This document shows, one piece after another, positions 11,227 to 23,736 of a DNA stretch of 64,000 nucleotides. Under the pieces are notes generated by a model. It ran no database searches and was not told the DNA's origin. It saw only the letters and a program-made list of their open reading frames with translations. How positions within the stretch are numbered: the first letter of the stretch is position 1; every line of letters begins with the position of its first letter. The stretch is taken from assembly GCA_020466095.1 (NCBI GenBank), contig CM035806.1:31151571-31215570 (forward strand), given 5' to 3'. Source of the DNA: Chlorops oryzae. Taxonomy: Eukaryota; Arthropoda; Insecta; Diptera; Chloropidae. The translations under genes were made by a program, and so were the position numbers.

Positions 11227-14200
11227 ACTTTGAGCGCTTCATTGATGGGCTGCTTTTCTTTTTTGAAGCCTTAATAATTAAGCTCCACTGATAGAGGTTT
11301 AAAATTATAGTATTGAAATAGCTATACTTAGGAACGAGAATACTTAGGAATGAGAATTTCAAAAAAAAATCTGCCGTATGGCACAAAAATGAATATTAAA
11401 TCAGGTGATACTGGGAATTGACGAATTAAGCGACCACACAGTCATTAATCCTCAAGGCACGCCCATTTTATTTCCCCTTCGAACATATCTATTAATATGG
11501 GTCATAGAGCAATCAAGAATTTAAGTACTCTACGCTTTTCTGCACGGAATCAACCAAAAATCCTTTTCGCAAGCGCTATCATTTTCCTCTCCGCCTGCCC
11601 CCTTTGTAACACTATCACGGTATCCTCCCATCCATTCACAAATCATCAAACAAAATCGTTCCCCTTCGGAAGACGGGCATAATTAATACCCACATATGTA
11701 TGTACATTGGAAGACCTCGATGGATCGGTAATATCGCATGTCATATCCTGTTGCGTAATTTAAATGGTTTCGGGTCGCGTGTTGCTTACAATATCGAATG
11801 CATTAAACATTTAACAATGGATCGAAATAATAAAAACAAAATCAAATAAAAACAGACTGAAAAATCATCATTATAAATAAAAGGAATTGCGTGTTTAAAA
11901 AAAAAAAAACCATGTGTGAGAACAAATGTGGGTAAGAAAAAATAAATAAAATAAATGAATAAGAAAGGACCCCCACACTTCCGGGAATTGTACGTCGTAC
12001 GATGAACCACAACGGCGTGTCATATTTATTTAATAATTCACGTTAAAGCGCCTAAAGTAGAGCACTACGTTTGACGGAATAGAATGATGACCTTTTAGGG
12101 CTGAATTGGACTTCTTCTTGTTCGTTTTGGATGGGAATTTTGACTTCGCAGACATTTCACGCACGTTTTTTCAGAGGAAAATGTGCTCATTTTTGCTCAA
12201 CGGGATATCAATTCTCGGCATGGACGACGATGAGCACTCTCAACTATGGGAAGCATTTTACGGATATTTGCATAATTTTTTTTTTTTTTTTTCTTAAATA
12301 ATTAATTCAAAAAGCGTTATTACATTTTAATTCCCTTAGAACAAAAATGTGCCATAATTCTATTGTGGAGACACAAAGGCAGGAGTTTCATACAAATAAA
12401 CATGCATACATACACATCCATTCGACTGAAGGCAGTGGAATCTTCATAAAGAGCGATTAGAGAAGTTTTTGAGGAATTTCCATGAATATTTAATGGGAAT
12501 GAAGAAAAAAATCTAATTTCACATCATTGAGTTATCGCTTCGTGGGAGGTTTTCGCCAAACGATAAAAGAGTTTCAAGTAGTCTTTGAGTAAAATCGTAT
12601 TACAAACTGAGCATGTATCTAAATTAAGAATATCAGGAATACATACATTTAAATATCGAGTGTTCTTAAATCTCTTTTTTCTTCTAAAGCAATCGAGTAC
12701 TTTTATTGCACACGTTCGATTTTAATCCATGGTTTAACAAGCTCACATTTTGGCTCATTTTGTGTCATTGATTGCACCATTTCTTTATAAAAAAAACAAA
12801 AAAAGAGGCGTCATAAATTCTAAGCTTTATATGCAAATGGGGAAGAGTAATGATGCAGTTTCAAATATCATGAGATTCAAAAGCTATGTACGTCCGATTA
12901 TGTTTTCAGAAACACTTTCATAATAATATTTAGCATACTTAAAGGCTTCGATTTGTAGTTTTCAGTGCTCCCATGATAACCAATTTACATGGAATAATAT
13001 CAACGATATAGCACAGATTTGCTCCTTAGCTCAAGCCTGCATACCTACATTGCAAATTATGAAATAAAAAGTAATTGGAAAGGACCTTTAATTAACGAAC
13101 ATCACAATGTAATTGAAACTTTTCTGTTGTCCCAATTACTTATATCCTTCCCAGCTGTGCGACTACTCCGTATGAGCTCAAGAAGGTTAAACAACACCCA
13201 AAACGGTGAGGTAGTTAAATTGCCAAAAATACATCTGAAAAGAACACACAAAAAAGAAAAACAACAACAAAAAAGGAAAAACCCACACGACAATTTCTGT
13301 CTCCCTTGAAGTTTTTCATAGCCACGAAAAAATTCGATTAAATTCGTGGAAGGAAAAGGACATTTTCATTAATTTATTCTCATCCTGTGGATGGTAAGGA
13401 AAAACAAAATTTCTTCTTCGAATTCTTTCAATTCTGTCCTCCCGGTCCTGCTTATATGTATGTACGCTTCCGTTTTATCTTTGAACTTTTCGAGAAAGCC
13501 AAATAATAAAGCACTACAAATGAAAAGAATAGAATGTGGGTCAAGAGCAATGCCACGAGGCGTCAATAAGAACCTTTATGTGCTTCTGGATGCAACCGAC
13601 TATATCGATATATCATATTCATATATCATCAATTCTGAAGAATACCTAAGCACCTGTTCACACTGAATAATTTCTCAGCTGATGTGATGCATTTTCTAAT
13701 CATGTGAATTTTGTTGTCATTGATTGACGTTTGTTATGACTTCCAAGAGACCAATAAAATTTATCAAATCGGAGCCGTTTAAAGATTGTAAACTGAGGCT
13801 TAAGTCGCAAGGTGAAATGTTCGTCCAATTCCGAAAAAAGCATTCAATTTTTCTTTTTTTTTTCTCTCTCTCTTTCTCTCTCCGTCTTTTATCTACTGAC
13901 ATCCTTACTTCATTTCCACTCACAGAACAGCCTCGTTATCCTCATCATCACCGTCGTTCTCATCATAGTCCTCGTCATACACACATCACTTATTTTAAAT
14001 TTTCTGCTCTTGTGAGTGACACTTTCGTGAGAAGAAGTGCAATGCAGTGACATCGCCCGACTCTGGACGGTGGAAATAGTCTAAGGACAAAACCGACCGT
14101 GCTTTTTGTGTCTTTTTGGTTGTTGTTTTGTTGGTTTTTTTTTTTGTTTGTTTTGTGCAGGTTTCTCGAGGTTTTTATCATCTTCGTGTGACAAAGTCAC

Positions 14201-14844
14201 TTTCGGTATTGTACTTAACTCAGGTTAGTTAAGGTTATTTGATGTCATGACATGGCAATTAAAGTGAATTTTTTGTTCGTCAGGCCAAAGAGAAAGAGAG
14301 ATTGATTAAAACTTAGAATAGAACGACAAAACTGTTGAGAGTGGGAGAAAAAAAATTAAAAAAATAAATAAAAACACATCGGAGAAAGGAGGAAATATTT
14401 TCATTTTAAACTTGAAAACGTGCTTAATCGAATAATCGCATTTTGTTTTTTTTTTTTTTTTTTTGTTTTTTGTTTAATTCGAGTGGTCTGAATTTGTATT
14501 TTTCTTATTTAGTGTTGAGAACCCTTAAAATAAGCATCGATTGAGTTGATTTTCGATTGAGCACGTTCGGGACAGTACTTGGTCTCTGCGTGGAGAGTAC
14601 TTTGTCTGAACAGTACACTTCGAATTTTAATCGAAATGCGGATATGTGCGGAGAATAATTTTAAATTTCAGATCGCAAGAAGAATTTTTCTTTCGTTTCT
14701 CTTATTATTCCTAGATTTTTGGACAAATAAAAAGTGATATCTGCATATAAAGTCACCTTTTACAGAAAATTAGAAATTCAAAAAAAAAAAAAAAAAAAAG
14801 ATGCACTGAGAAAAAAAACCTCCTACATATAATTGGAAATTTTG

Positions 14845-14967
14845 TTCTTCAGGAATCGAAAAATGTGTCCGCTTAAGAGGAAACTATTTAAGAGGCAGGA
14901 ACTCTAAAGCATTCCCAAAAAGTGTCCGTTTAAGAGTAGTGTCCGCAAGAAGAGAGTACACTGTATT
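14845..14967. mobile_element. MITE remnant, ACACTGTA-ended family (copy 1 of 3)
   Basis: Segments GTGTCCGCTTAAGAGGAAAC and AGTGTCCGTTTAAGAG, with the end GAGAGTACACTGTATTCCC, recur in related form at 56342-56500 and 58439-58552. All three share GTCCG...TTAAG blocks and an ACACTGTA terminus. It is non-coding. Confidence 0.5.
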
Positions 14968-15354
14968 CCCTATTTTGGAGAAAATGTATTAAAATTGGAA
15001 AAACGTTACTACTCCCATCGCCATACATTTCTTGGCCCAAAATATTAGGAATGGTTGAAAAAGAAATTTCGTCGCAGCATTTCTGGGATTTAAATTAAGA
15101 AGTTTTGAAACTTTACAGATCCGCCCACTGTCACGTCTTATTGAATCGATTCTTTAAAATTTTCGAAACGCTCAAGCTATTTTTTGCTACACCCGATACA
15201 CTGTGCATCGTACTGCCTGTCGTACACAGCTTAAATTTAGATTCTAAATATGTACTTTCTCTGAAATTTGTACGACTAAACTTTTGTTTTGAGCACTAGA
15301 AATCATCCCACCCTTGAAAGTTTTTCGCAACGACCCAATTGAATTTAATATAAA

Positions 15355-15882
15355 CCAAGCAAGGGTGTTATAGTCAGGCGACACATGAAGGCTTGCATAT
15401 ATGTTTGAATATTTTTTCGAAAAGGCCCCAAGACCACGAACTCTAGAACAAAGTATCGTGGAGATTTTCAAGACCACAAAAGACACTCATATGCCATCCT
15501 TTTGTCAGGCCCTCCTTTCCAGTTTTTTTTTTAATGAAATCCGAGGCTTGAATGTAAGCTCAAATACGAATTTCATTGAAATATATTGAAAACCAGATTC
15601 AAGAGAAATTTTTGCGTTTTTCGAGACAGACAGAAAATAGTCCAAACAGGTCCATTCTTCAACTTGTCCCCGCAAGCACGCAAACCAATTTTCGGCAAGA
15701 CAGCTGAATTCCATTCATGAGGAAACTGTATACAGACACACGAACGGACGGATATGGCTAAATCGAATCTTCTGATGACAATTTCTATATATATATATAT
15801 ATTGTCTGTTCTATCTCTAGTAGTTCTAGCCATTACACACATACGCACAAACGGAACGCAGAGTGCATCGAGAATATAAAAA
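15355..15882 (+). mobile_element. DINE-1/mini-me-like element, family A (diverged copy)
   Basis: It opens with AGCAAGGGTGTTATAGTCAG, as in the copy at 61-645. It has an ACGGACGGATATG (GTCY-type) segment, a (TA)n run at about 15787-15802 and a degenerate 3' end GAATATAAAAATT. It is more diverged than the first copy, with internal rearrangement. Confidence 0.6.
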
Positions 15883-16387
15883 TTATTGGCTTCAAAGCGA
15901 AATTTCGAAGAACTCCTTACAAGTGCACTCTCCTATTGAATAGTGAAAAGTTTTGCGTTCGGAAAATGGGAAAACTGAAAAATCTGATGCAAACTGAATT
16001 GCAAAACGCTATACTTCTATTGTTCCATTTTGACAAAGACGAAGCCAATAAGATGCCATTGCAAAAGAAATGAAAACGCACAAAGTGAGGCGAATGGATC
16101 GAGGAAAATGGACTGCGTTGTAAAATAGATTACCAAGTCAGAAGTTCCTGCACTCTTGGTGCACTCTTTACCGAAACTATGGAATAAAATTTATTTCAAG
16201 TACTTCGAGAGCAGTCACAGCGGAACGAGTTTCTTCAAGAGCTCTATTAGTGTTGTAGTTTGAGTGGAAATTTGAGTGGAATTTTGTATGAATTGTGGTC
16301 GCTGTGAAAAACTGTTGAAACACGAAAGCGCACGAAAATTCGGAAGATCTCAAGTGTCAGTTTAATATAAAAATGTATTCATTTCTT

Positions 16388-16862
<475 letters not shown>

Positions 16863-18079
16863 CAAGCCCCCCTTAAAAATTTAAAAGCACTAATCTATAA
16901 TGCAATTATGAATTTTCCAATTAAATTTTCTAAATCTTTTGAGCCTATGAAAACAAAAATTGCAAACATTTTTTGCGTTCTTTCCATTTGAATTGCTGAT
17001 TAAAAATAAATTTATGAAATACAGAAAAAATTTTCATGAATCTATGGCCCACAGCAATTTGGCCTAAATGCGATTTATATGAATTGGCGACAAATAGGAA
17101 GGAGGGGCGTCCACCAGCCTGAGTCTGTTGTATTAATTATTTTTTTTAAATTAAATTCTTTAAATAGGCCGCATTTTTCTTGATATATTTATTTATTTCG
17201 AACATCTGCGAAATTGAAAATTCGAAAAAGAAAATATTTTGCAAAGTCCAAAAAAAGCACCCTAAGTTGCGAGCTCAAAAGCTCCTCAATTATACAATTA
17301 GTTTCCTCCATTTGGAAAAAAATGCTTCGAGACCAAAGAATTACCAATTTTTCTCACATATTCTAATGCAAAAAAAAAAAAGTTATTTAAACGTAAAACC
17401 ATTTAAATAAGTCCTCGAAATCGTTTTACTCCCAAAGTATCAACTTAAAATCTTGAAAGTCATTTTTGTCAAGCACATAATTGGATCTTGGAATTCCAGC
17501 CAGCCATAGGCGACAAGAAAAAAAATTTTGCTGATTCTACAAGACAAATTCCCAGTTAAAACGCACACAATTACTCAAAGCGTAAATTCCAAATGTGAAC
17601 GTGGACGATAAAAACTCATTCGAAAAGAACAGCTTTTTAAGCCGTATCAGCTGTTACGCCTGTCGGTAAGCAATTACGCCGGAAACGGAAACATAAATGT
17701 GCAGCATAAGCAATGGAGCGAAATTTAAAAAAAAAAATTTTTTTTAAATGGAGGAAAAAATGGACGTAAAAACGTGTGAATTGTGGGAATGTGGTTGGCA
17801 ATACGACATCTGCAAAACGAAGAAACAAAGAAAAAAGAAAATATGTGCAAAATTTATCTTTGCATGGCACGTTCCGTGAGATAAAGAGCTACATTGTTCG
17901 AATAAAAGCTGGAGGCTCGTGCTCAAATGAAGTGAGAATTTTGGGAAAACTATTATCTTCTTTTGAAAATTATTAGGACGATCGTAGAGCGATGCAATCC
18001 ACATGAAGCCCTTGACGATAGATTGCACGGTGCAACATGTAAAATTTAAGCAAATTTTTGACTGCAGTTAAAGTGGTAG

Positions 18080-18350
18080 GAAAGCCCTATATTTGGTTTT
18101 GCTAGATTGGCAACGGGTCAATTTTAAATCGATCTGGAAAGGTTTGGCCCAGAATTAAATTGCGCACTAACTTATGGCGATATCTCGTAAACGGTTGAAT
18201 ATTTTATTTTCCTGTCTATCACGAAGTTTTAGCCTTGAAAATCGAGAAAAGAATTCTACTTATAACTGATCCGAAAAACAACTACATCTAGTTGCTTCAA
18301 ATACCAAAAATCTCAATCATTTTAAAAATATTATATAATTTTGGGCCATA
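18080..18350 (+). repeat. Dispersed repeat, copy 1
   Basis: The block CCTATATTTGGTTTTG...GAATTAAATTGCGCAC...TATTTTATTTTCCTGTCTAT...AACTGATCCGAAAAAC recurs at 40245-40900 with scattered substitutions. The family is unknown and no coding signal is seen. Confidence 0.6.
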
Positions 18351-18626
18351 GCTTTCAAATTGTTGCGAATTTTATGTAAAATTTTTCATTAAAATGAAGG
18401 AAAAATAAAAGCTCCTTCATGCATCCCAACTGTATCCAAGCCCCTCCTTGATACAGTTTTGATACTGCAAAGTTTAAAGCTTTTACCCGAAATCAGAAGG
18501 AATTACCCCTAAAATATGCTGCAATAAATGTGTTTTTTTTTTACATTCGATGACCTCAGAAATGTGTTACAGTGTTATTGGAGTGATAGAAATAGTTCAC
18601 TAAATAAATTAATAAAATTAAATTTA

Positions 18627-19272
18627 AAACAAGTAAGAAAGCTAAAGTCGGTCAAGCCCCACTTTGAAATACCCAGCGTTCCCACATTATTGGCGCTCTA
18701 TGTTACGAAAAATCTCTATTTGTGGGCGTGGCAGTGGGCGGGCCACAAAAATTTTTTTTCCTTCACCTTTCATTCACCTTGGTCAACCTATGTTGCGGAT
18801 TTGAAGCTTCTACGCCATTTTCTTCGGATGTTACGAAAAATCTCTATTGTGGGCTTATTTGTGGGCGTGGCTCGAGGAGGGCGACGTCCCTTTTTTGCCA
18901 GGATATGTCATTTTTTGTAGTTTACCAGCACACCAAATATCAATGAAATGTGTTGAGTGGTTCGCAAGTTATAAGCATTTTACTGAAAACACATTATATT
19001 CATTTGTGGGCGTGGCAGTGGGCGAATGTATCCCATTTTTACTTAGGATCATACTCGGATCCCGATATACCTGTGTGCCAAATTTCGACTTGATTGGTCC
19101 AGCCGATCCGACCACGGACGGACGGACAGACGGACATGTCTAAATCGATTCAGTTTTTGATCCTGATCATTTCTATATATATGTATATATATATCTATAT
19201 CTCCGAAGCTTAGTTCTCCCTGTTACAGGATTCGCACAAAACTAATATACCCCGCATACGCTGGGTATAATA
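18627..19272 (+). mobile_element. DINE-1/mini-me-like element, family B
   Basis: It starts ACAAGTAAGAAAGCTAAAGT, then a hairpin-forming AAGTCGGTCAAGCCCCACTT and GAAATACCCAGCG. The interior has repeated TTTGTGGGCGTGGCAGTGGG blocks. A GACGGACGGACAGACGGACA run and TATATATGTATA tract precede the 3' arm CGCTGGGTATAATAATA, which pairs with TACCCAGCG near the 5' end. A second family-B locus lies in Mettl16 intron 1. Confidence 0.7.
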
Positions 19273-19289
19273 ATAATTTAAAAAAAGAA

Positions 19290-20040
19290 TATACATACTT
19301 AAGATTTTTCAGGCCATAAGGGGCTCCATATTCCGACTATTGTTCAATTTCTTTATCAAAACCGCCTTTGCCATGCCCACTTTTCCAATTTTTTTAAATT
19401 CTAATCGAAGGCTTAAATATACGCTCAAATTCTAAGTTTCATTCAAATATTTCGGAAAAGTCAGATTTTGGGGGCAATTTTGGGTACTGGAGGTACCCTT
19501 AATAATAGACCGATCAACAAAAATTGTTAAGAAATTGTTTATGGCTACAAAGGAAGCATTCTTGGCAACTTTCGTTCAAGTCCCATTTGAATTTCAGACG
19601 TAGGAGACAATTTTCGAAAAACACCCTTCTGCCACGCCCACTATTCCAAATTTCGGAAATCACATTAATTGCCTTTAAATATTTCCACGCGTCAAATTTC
19701 ATCAAAACATCTTGAAAAACTCCGGTTTTAGAGCAATTTTTGTGAAATTCATAACAGACCCTAGTACTGGAGGTACCCTTAAAAATGGTCCGATCGAGTC
19801 CATAACAAATTTCGTCAAAACTCCTTCGATAAGAAAACTGTATACAGACAGCCGGACAGATAGACAAACCGACAGGAAGACGGGCAGATAGACAGTCAGA
19901 CATGACTCGAATCGAATCTCCTGGTGACGCTAATCATTTCTTTATACATTTTGTATGGTGTACCTCGATTGGTTATGGGTGTTACATACGTACGCACAGA
20001 CGCAATATACCCTCGAGGTAGAGTATGTCGGATATAAAAA
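19290..20040 (+). mobile_element. DINE-1/mini-me-like element, family A, 5'-truncated
   Basis: It begins in the family-A interior (AGGCCATAAGGGGCTCCATA, compare 160-180), directly after the family-B copy, and carries a partial internal duplication (two CCTAGTACTGGAGGTACC-type blocks). It ends at GGATATAAAAAGG, about 200 bp before the last igl exon. Confidence 0.6.
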
Positions 20041-20239
20041 GGTGTCTCTTCCCTTTCTTCCTCCAATACCTATACCTATATATTTATCGTACTATTGACT
20101 ATACACATATCTATCTCAATGAAATCTCAATCGATCAAACCCGTGCCTTCTTTAGTTCTTAAGACCTTTTAAACCATTATTTTCCGGATCGTACTTACTC
20201 ACTCATAAACAAATGAATTTCTCAATTTTCTTCTTTCAG

Positions 20240-20472
20240 AACTCTGCGATGCTGCCATGAAAATTCAAGCCACATTCCGTGGTCATTTAGCACGTAAACT
20301 GGTCAATAAAGATGCACCGGAAGACGATGATATAAAGGAAATAACTAAAAAGGTCGCTGAAGAATTGGATATCGATCTTACTGATCCGGAATTGAATAAA
20401 GCTGCAACCAAAATTCAAGCATCATTCCGTGGACATAAAACTCGCAAAGAAGTTGGTCCATCGGCTGAATAA
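20240..20472 (+). CDS. igl: igloo, last exon with two IQ motifs and stop codon
   Basis: This exon follows TTCTTCTTTCAG and ends at TAA (20470-20472). It encodes ELCDAAMKIQATFRGHLARK, then an acidic helix-rich spacer (DAPEDDDIKEITKKVAEELD, then IDLTDPELNK), then AATKIQASFRGHKTRKEVG and a short tail ending PSAE. Both IQ motifs are intact (IQATFRGHLAR, IQASFRGHKTR), so the protein has at least three calmodulin-binding IQ sites. The first two bases complete a Glu codon with the G left by the exon at 6685. The strong likeness to the Drosophila igloo C-terminus is the basis for the name. The next gene, Mettl16, is convergent. Confidence 0.92.
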
Positions 20473-21034
20473 GAAAAAAATTATTTTGATTTTTTTTTAA
20501 AAGCCCTTGAAGGTGGATCATCAAGATCTACAAATTTCGAAGAGAAAAATGAAAAAAGAAAAAAACATCCAAATTAAAAAGATTTGAAATTGAAAGAGAA
20601 ATGTGAAAGAAGGAGGCAAAAATAAAAATACATAAGTAATAATAAATAAATAAATAAAATATATAAAAACTGACAGAGAGAATACGTTCTTTAAATTTAT
20701 GTGTAAAATTAAGCATCATTTAAATAAAAAGACAAAAGAAAACAAGAGAAAATAAAAGAGAATACCCATATGAAAATTATATATAAATGAAAATCGAAAA
20801 GAAAATTAAAAACGAAACGCCATTTAAATTGAATGAAAAAAAGAGAAAGAAAATAAAAAAAAATTAAACGATCCGCAGGAAAATTGAGTTCAAAACTTGT
20901 GGAATCAAATTCGAGCAAAATAAAAATAATAAAGTGATGGTATGGTAACTTGAAGTGCTTGGGCTCTGTGAAGCCAAAGAAATATTACTGAAGAAAGAAA
21001 CAAACAAATAAATAAAAAGGTATAATGAAATGCT

Positions 21035-21262
21035 TTAACCCTCTAGTTCCTGATTTTTTTTTCTTTTTTCCGTTTTCTTGAGGAAAAAAATATGTTTGTT
21101 TTTTCCTTGTTTAAATTTTAACAGTGAACTCCAGAAGCTGAAGAAGTAAAAATTCCATTTTTCCAATATGTTAAAAACGAAAAAAAATGTCAAGCGTAGT
21201 GGAAAAAGAAAATATTCGTCTACGACTACGAAAAATTAAGGTCATAGAAACTAGAGGGTTAA
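21035..21262. mobile_element. piggyBac-like MITE, 228 bp with TTAA ends
   Basis: It starts TTAACCCTCTAGTTCCT and ends AGAAACTAGAGGGTTAA, an inverted repeat of about 16 bp including the TTAA that piggyBac-superfamily elements duplicate on insertion and the CCC start typical of them. It carries no transposase. It lies in or just after the likely igl 3' UTR. Confidence 0.65.
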
Positions 21263-21833
21263 AAATGAATTGATAATATTGCACCAAATATGCTTTTGAA
21301 CAACAAATTATACTGAAATATAAAATGAAATTAACGAAAATTTGAAAACTTTCGACATTCAATATTCAATTTTCCAATGCAAATTTTATAGACTTCTTCA
21401 GAGAATTCAAAAAAATATTTTACATTGCAATATTTTTACAGTTCAACTAGTTCCTCGAAATATCGAATATACTCTTCAAAAGGGACACAACTTAAGTTTA
21501 AGTAAAAAAGAAAAATTCAACTTTCCTCATTTTCCTTCATCGAAAATGTGAATTTAAATGAGAATTCAATAAATATTTCGGGAAAAGGTCAAATTTTCGT
21601 GTTGTGCCTATTTTGAATACAGAGTGGATTCGAGAGTTGCGAAGTCAGAGTATCATAAACTCTAAGAAAAATACCAGATTTTATTTTAAATCAAAATTAT
21701 ACCAAGTTCTTCTTATTTTTCAAGAATTGTTACATTAAAAAAATAATAATAAAACTTTGAAGACCATAATATTCCTGTTTTTAAATGAAATATTAGACTG
21801 TTTTATCCTTGGAAAATGTCTTTAGAAACTTCA

Positions 21834-22011
21834 CAGCCCGATTCTGAATATTCCCGGGGAACGAATTTTCCCGGAAATTACTTTTCTCGAGCCTAAAATT
21901 CTCCTTTTTTTGAATAGATAGGGTAAGGAAAATTATGGGTATGGGCCAAATACCCGTTACCCATCATTTTTCTTCCCGACAAATATTTATTAAAGAAGAA
22001 GAATCGGGCTG
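21834..22011. mobile_element. MITE with CAGCCCGATTCT ends
   Basis: CAGCCCGATTCT at 21834 is mirrored by AGAATCGGGCTG at 22000-22011, and both sides are flanked by TCA, a possible 3-bp target duplication. It is non-coding and the superfamily is uncertain (PIF/Harbinger-like by TSD length). Confidence 0.65.
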
Positions 22012-23071
22012 TCAAATATTTTAAATAAATCTAAATTTTGCTTCGAAAAAGTGTTTCAATGCAATAAAAAAAAAAAATCAGTAATATTTACTATAAAAAA
22101 AAATTCTAAAAAAAATTAGGGTCCTTTGAGACCTCTTCATCTTTCTCTCTGAAAGCTTTTATGGGCTAAATTACCTTGACTAATCGAACTTAAGATTGCC
22201 TTTTCGGTTATAGAAAAGGCACAATTAAAAAAAAAAAACCATTAAAAATGATCTAATATAAAATTAATGGAATTCTTTTGGAAAGCCAAAAAAAAAAAAA
22301 AAAATTATAATAATACATTAAAAAAAGAGAAAAAATTCCCAATTAAAAATTAAAAATCTTTTAAAAGCAAAAACACTAACCCAAAACTAAAAGAAATGCA
22401 CTTTATTAGCCATTTCAATTGAAAATTTAATTCAAATTCAAATCGAAAAAAAGATTGTCATTTTTAAACCATATTTCCATCTAGATTAATGAAATACACA
22501 CAACACATTTAAGGTTTAAAAAAGTCAATAAAACTTTCCTACAATACGATTCAAAAGAAAAACATAAAATAAAAAGGAAAATGAAGATGAAAATAATAAT
22601 ACCATTTGAAAAGTGAAATATGAAATTTGATTTCCTAGCGAGGTACTCGTATATACATACATATATAAACTTTTTGAGCCACTGCAATCTATGTTAAAAC
22701 TGCACGAAAGTATATATATATATATATGTAAACGTTTTTCATTAATAAACCAAAATAAAATAAAATAAAATCGAATTTTCAAGTACCTAAAAATTCATTT
22801 TAAAATGGCTAATAATAAGAAAGCTTATTCTATAATCGATGCTGGAAAAAAAAAGTAAAGCTACATACAGTAATTCCCACTCCATTGAACCACACGCAAT
22901 TGACACTCTTCGCTCAATCGTGTGCGAAGAAGTCTTAAGCGGGGTTTCGTTAATTGAATTTCCCGGCCAATTGCCTGTTCAATCGAATACGGATTGCTGT
23001 AGCATTTCAATTTAGCTTCAATTATAATGGATTTTTCCTTGTAGGAAATTCATTTTTTGAATTTCAAACTC

Positions 23072-23217
23072 AGGGGCTCGCCAAAGTTCTGTCAGAAATG
23101 AAATAGAAATGAAAAAATTCATTTTAAAAAAATACTTCAGAAAATTTCTGAAACGTTTTTTTATATGAATTTTTTCTTCATTTCTGAAAGAACTGCAGCG
23201 AGCCCCTAAAACCACAA
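23072..23217. mobile_element. Near-palindromic MITE, AGGGGCTCGC ends
   Basis: AGGGGCTCGC at 23072 faces GCGAGCCCCT at 23208-23217. Complementarity continues through AGTTCT, TCAGAAATGAA and GAAAAAATTCAT blocks, so most of its length could fold into one hairpin. Confidence 0.7.
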
Positions 23218-23736
23218 AAAAAAAAAAAAAAAAAACAGATACACATATAAGCGCTTTTGGCAGTATTTTGTTTCTTTTTTTTCTTATTTCAATCAACCTA
23301 AACTATTCCTATTATTTTTTCGATTATACGTGTAATTAATTTCATACGTAAGTATTTATAAACGGCACTTGCAACAGAGGCCATCGGCCCTGAACTTAAA
23401 TTATATTAAGTTAGTAGTGAAAAATAATCAGTTAAATAAATAATTAAAAAAAAAACAAACAAAAAAAAAAACAAAAGAAAAGAAATGAAAAAAAAAACAA
23501 CTCTCAAGAGATTTAAAGCAATTCAATTGAGAAAAGCCAAATCAATTTCAAAGTCACCCTACATTCAATATGAAAATACATATTTCAAACTGATTATGCA
23601 ACTATACTAAAAACTGAATTGAACTACAGAGAATTTTTGAAAAGTAAAACATTGAAAATTACTAATAAAACTACCTTTAAAACTTAAACCGTTTTCGTTT
23701 TACCTACCTTTGTGTCGTTTGCTCGCTAACTTCTTC

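Larger units (their letters stand above)
20473..23736. other. igl 3' UTR and intergenic spacer between convergent genes
   Basis: The region is extremely AT-rich. Possible polyadenylation signals for igl are the AATAAATAAATAAATAAAAT cluster at about 20640-20660. Three small inverted-repeat elements occur (21035-21262, 21834-22011, 23072-23217). No protein-like ORF is seen. The Mettl16 3' UTR must lie in the right part, but no single poly(A) signal can be chosen. Confidence 0.6.
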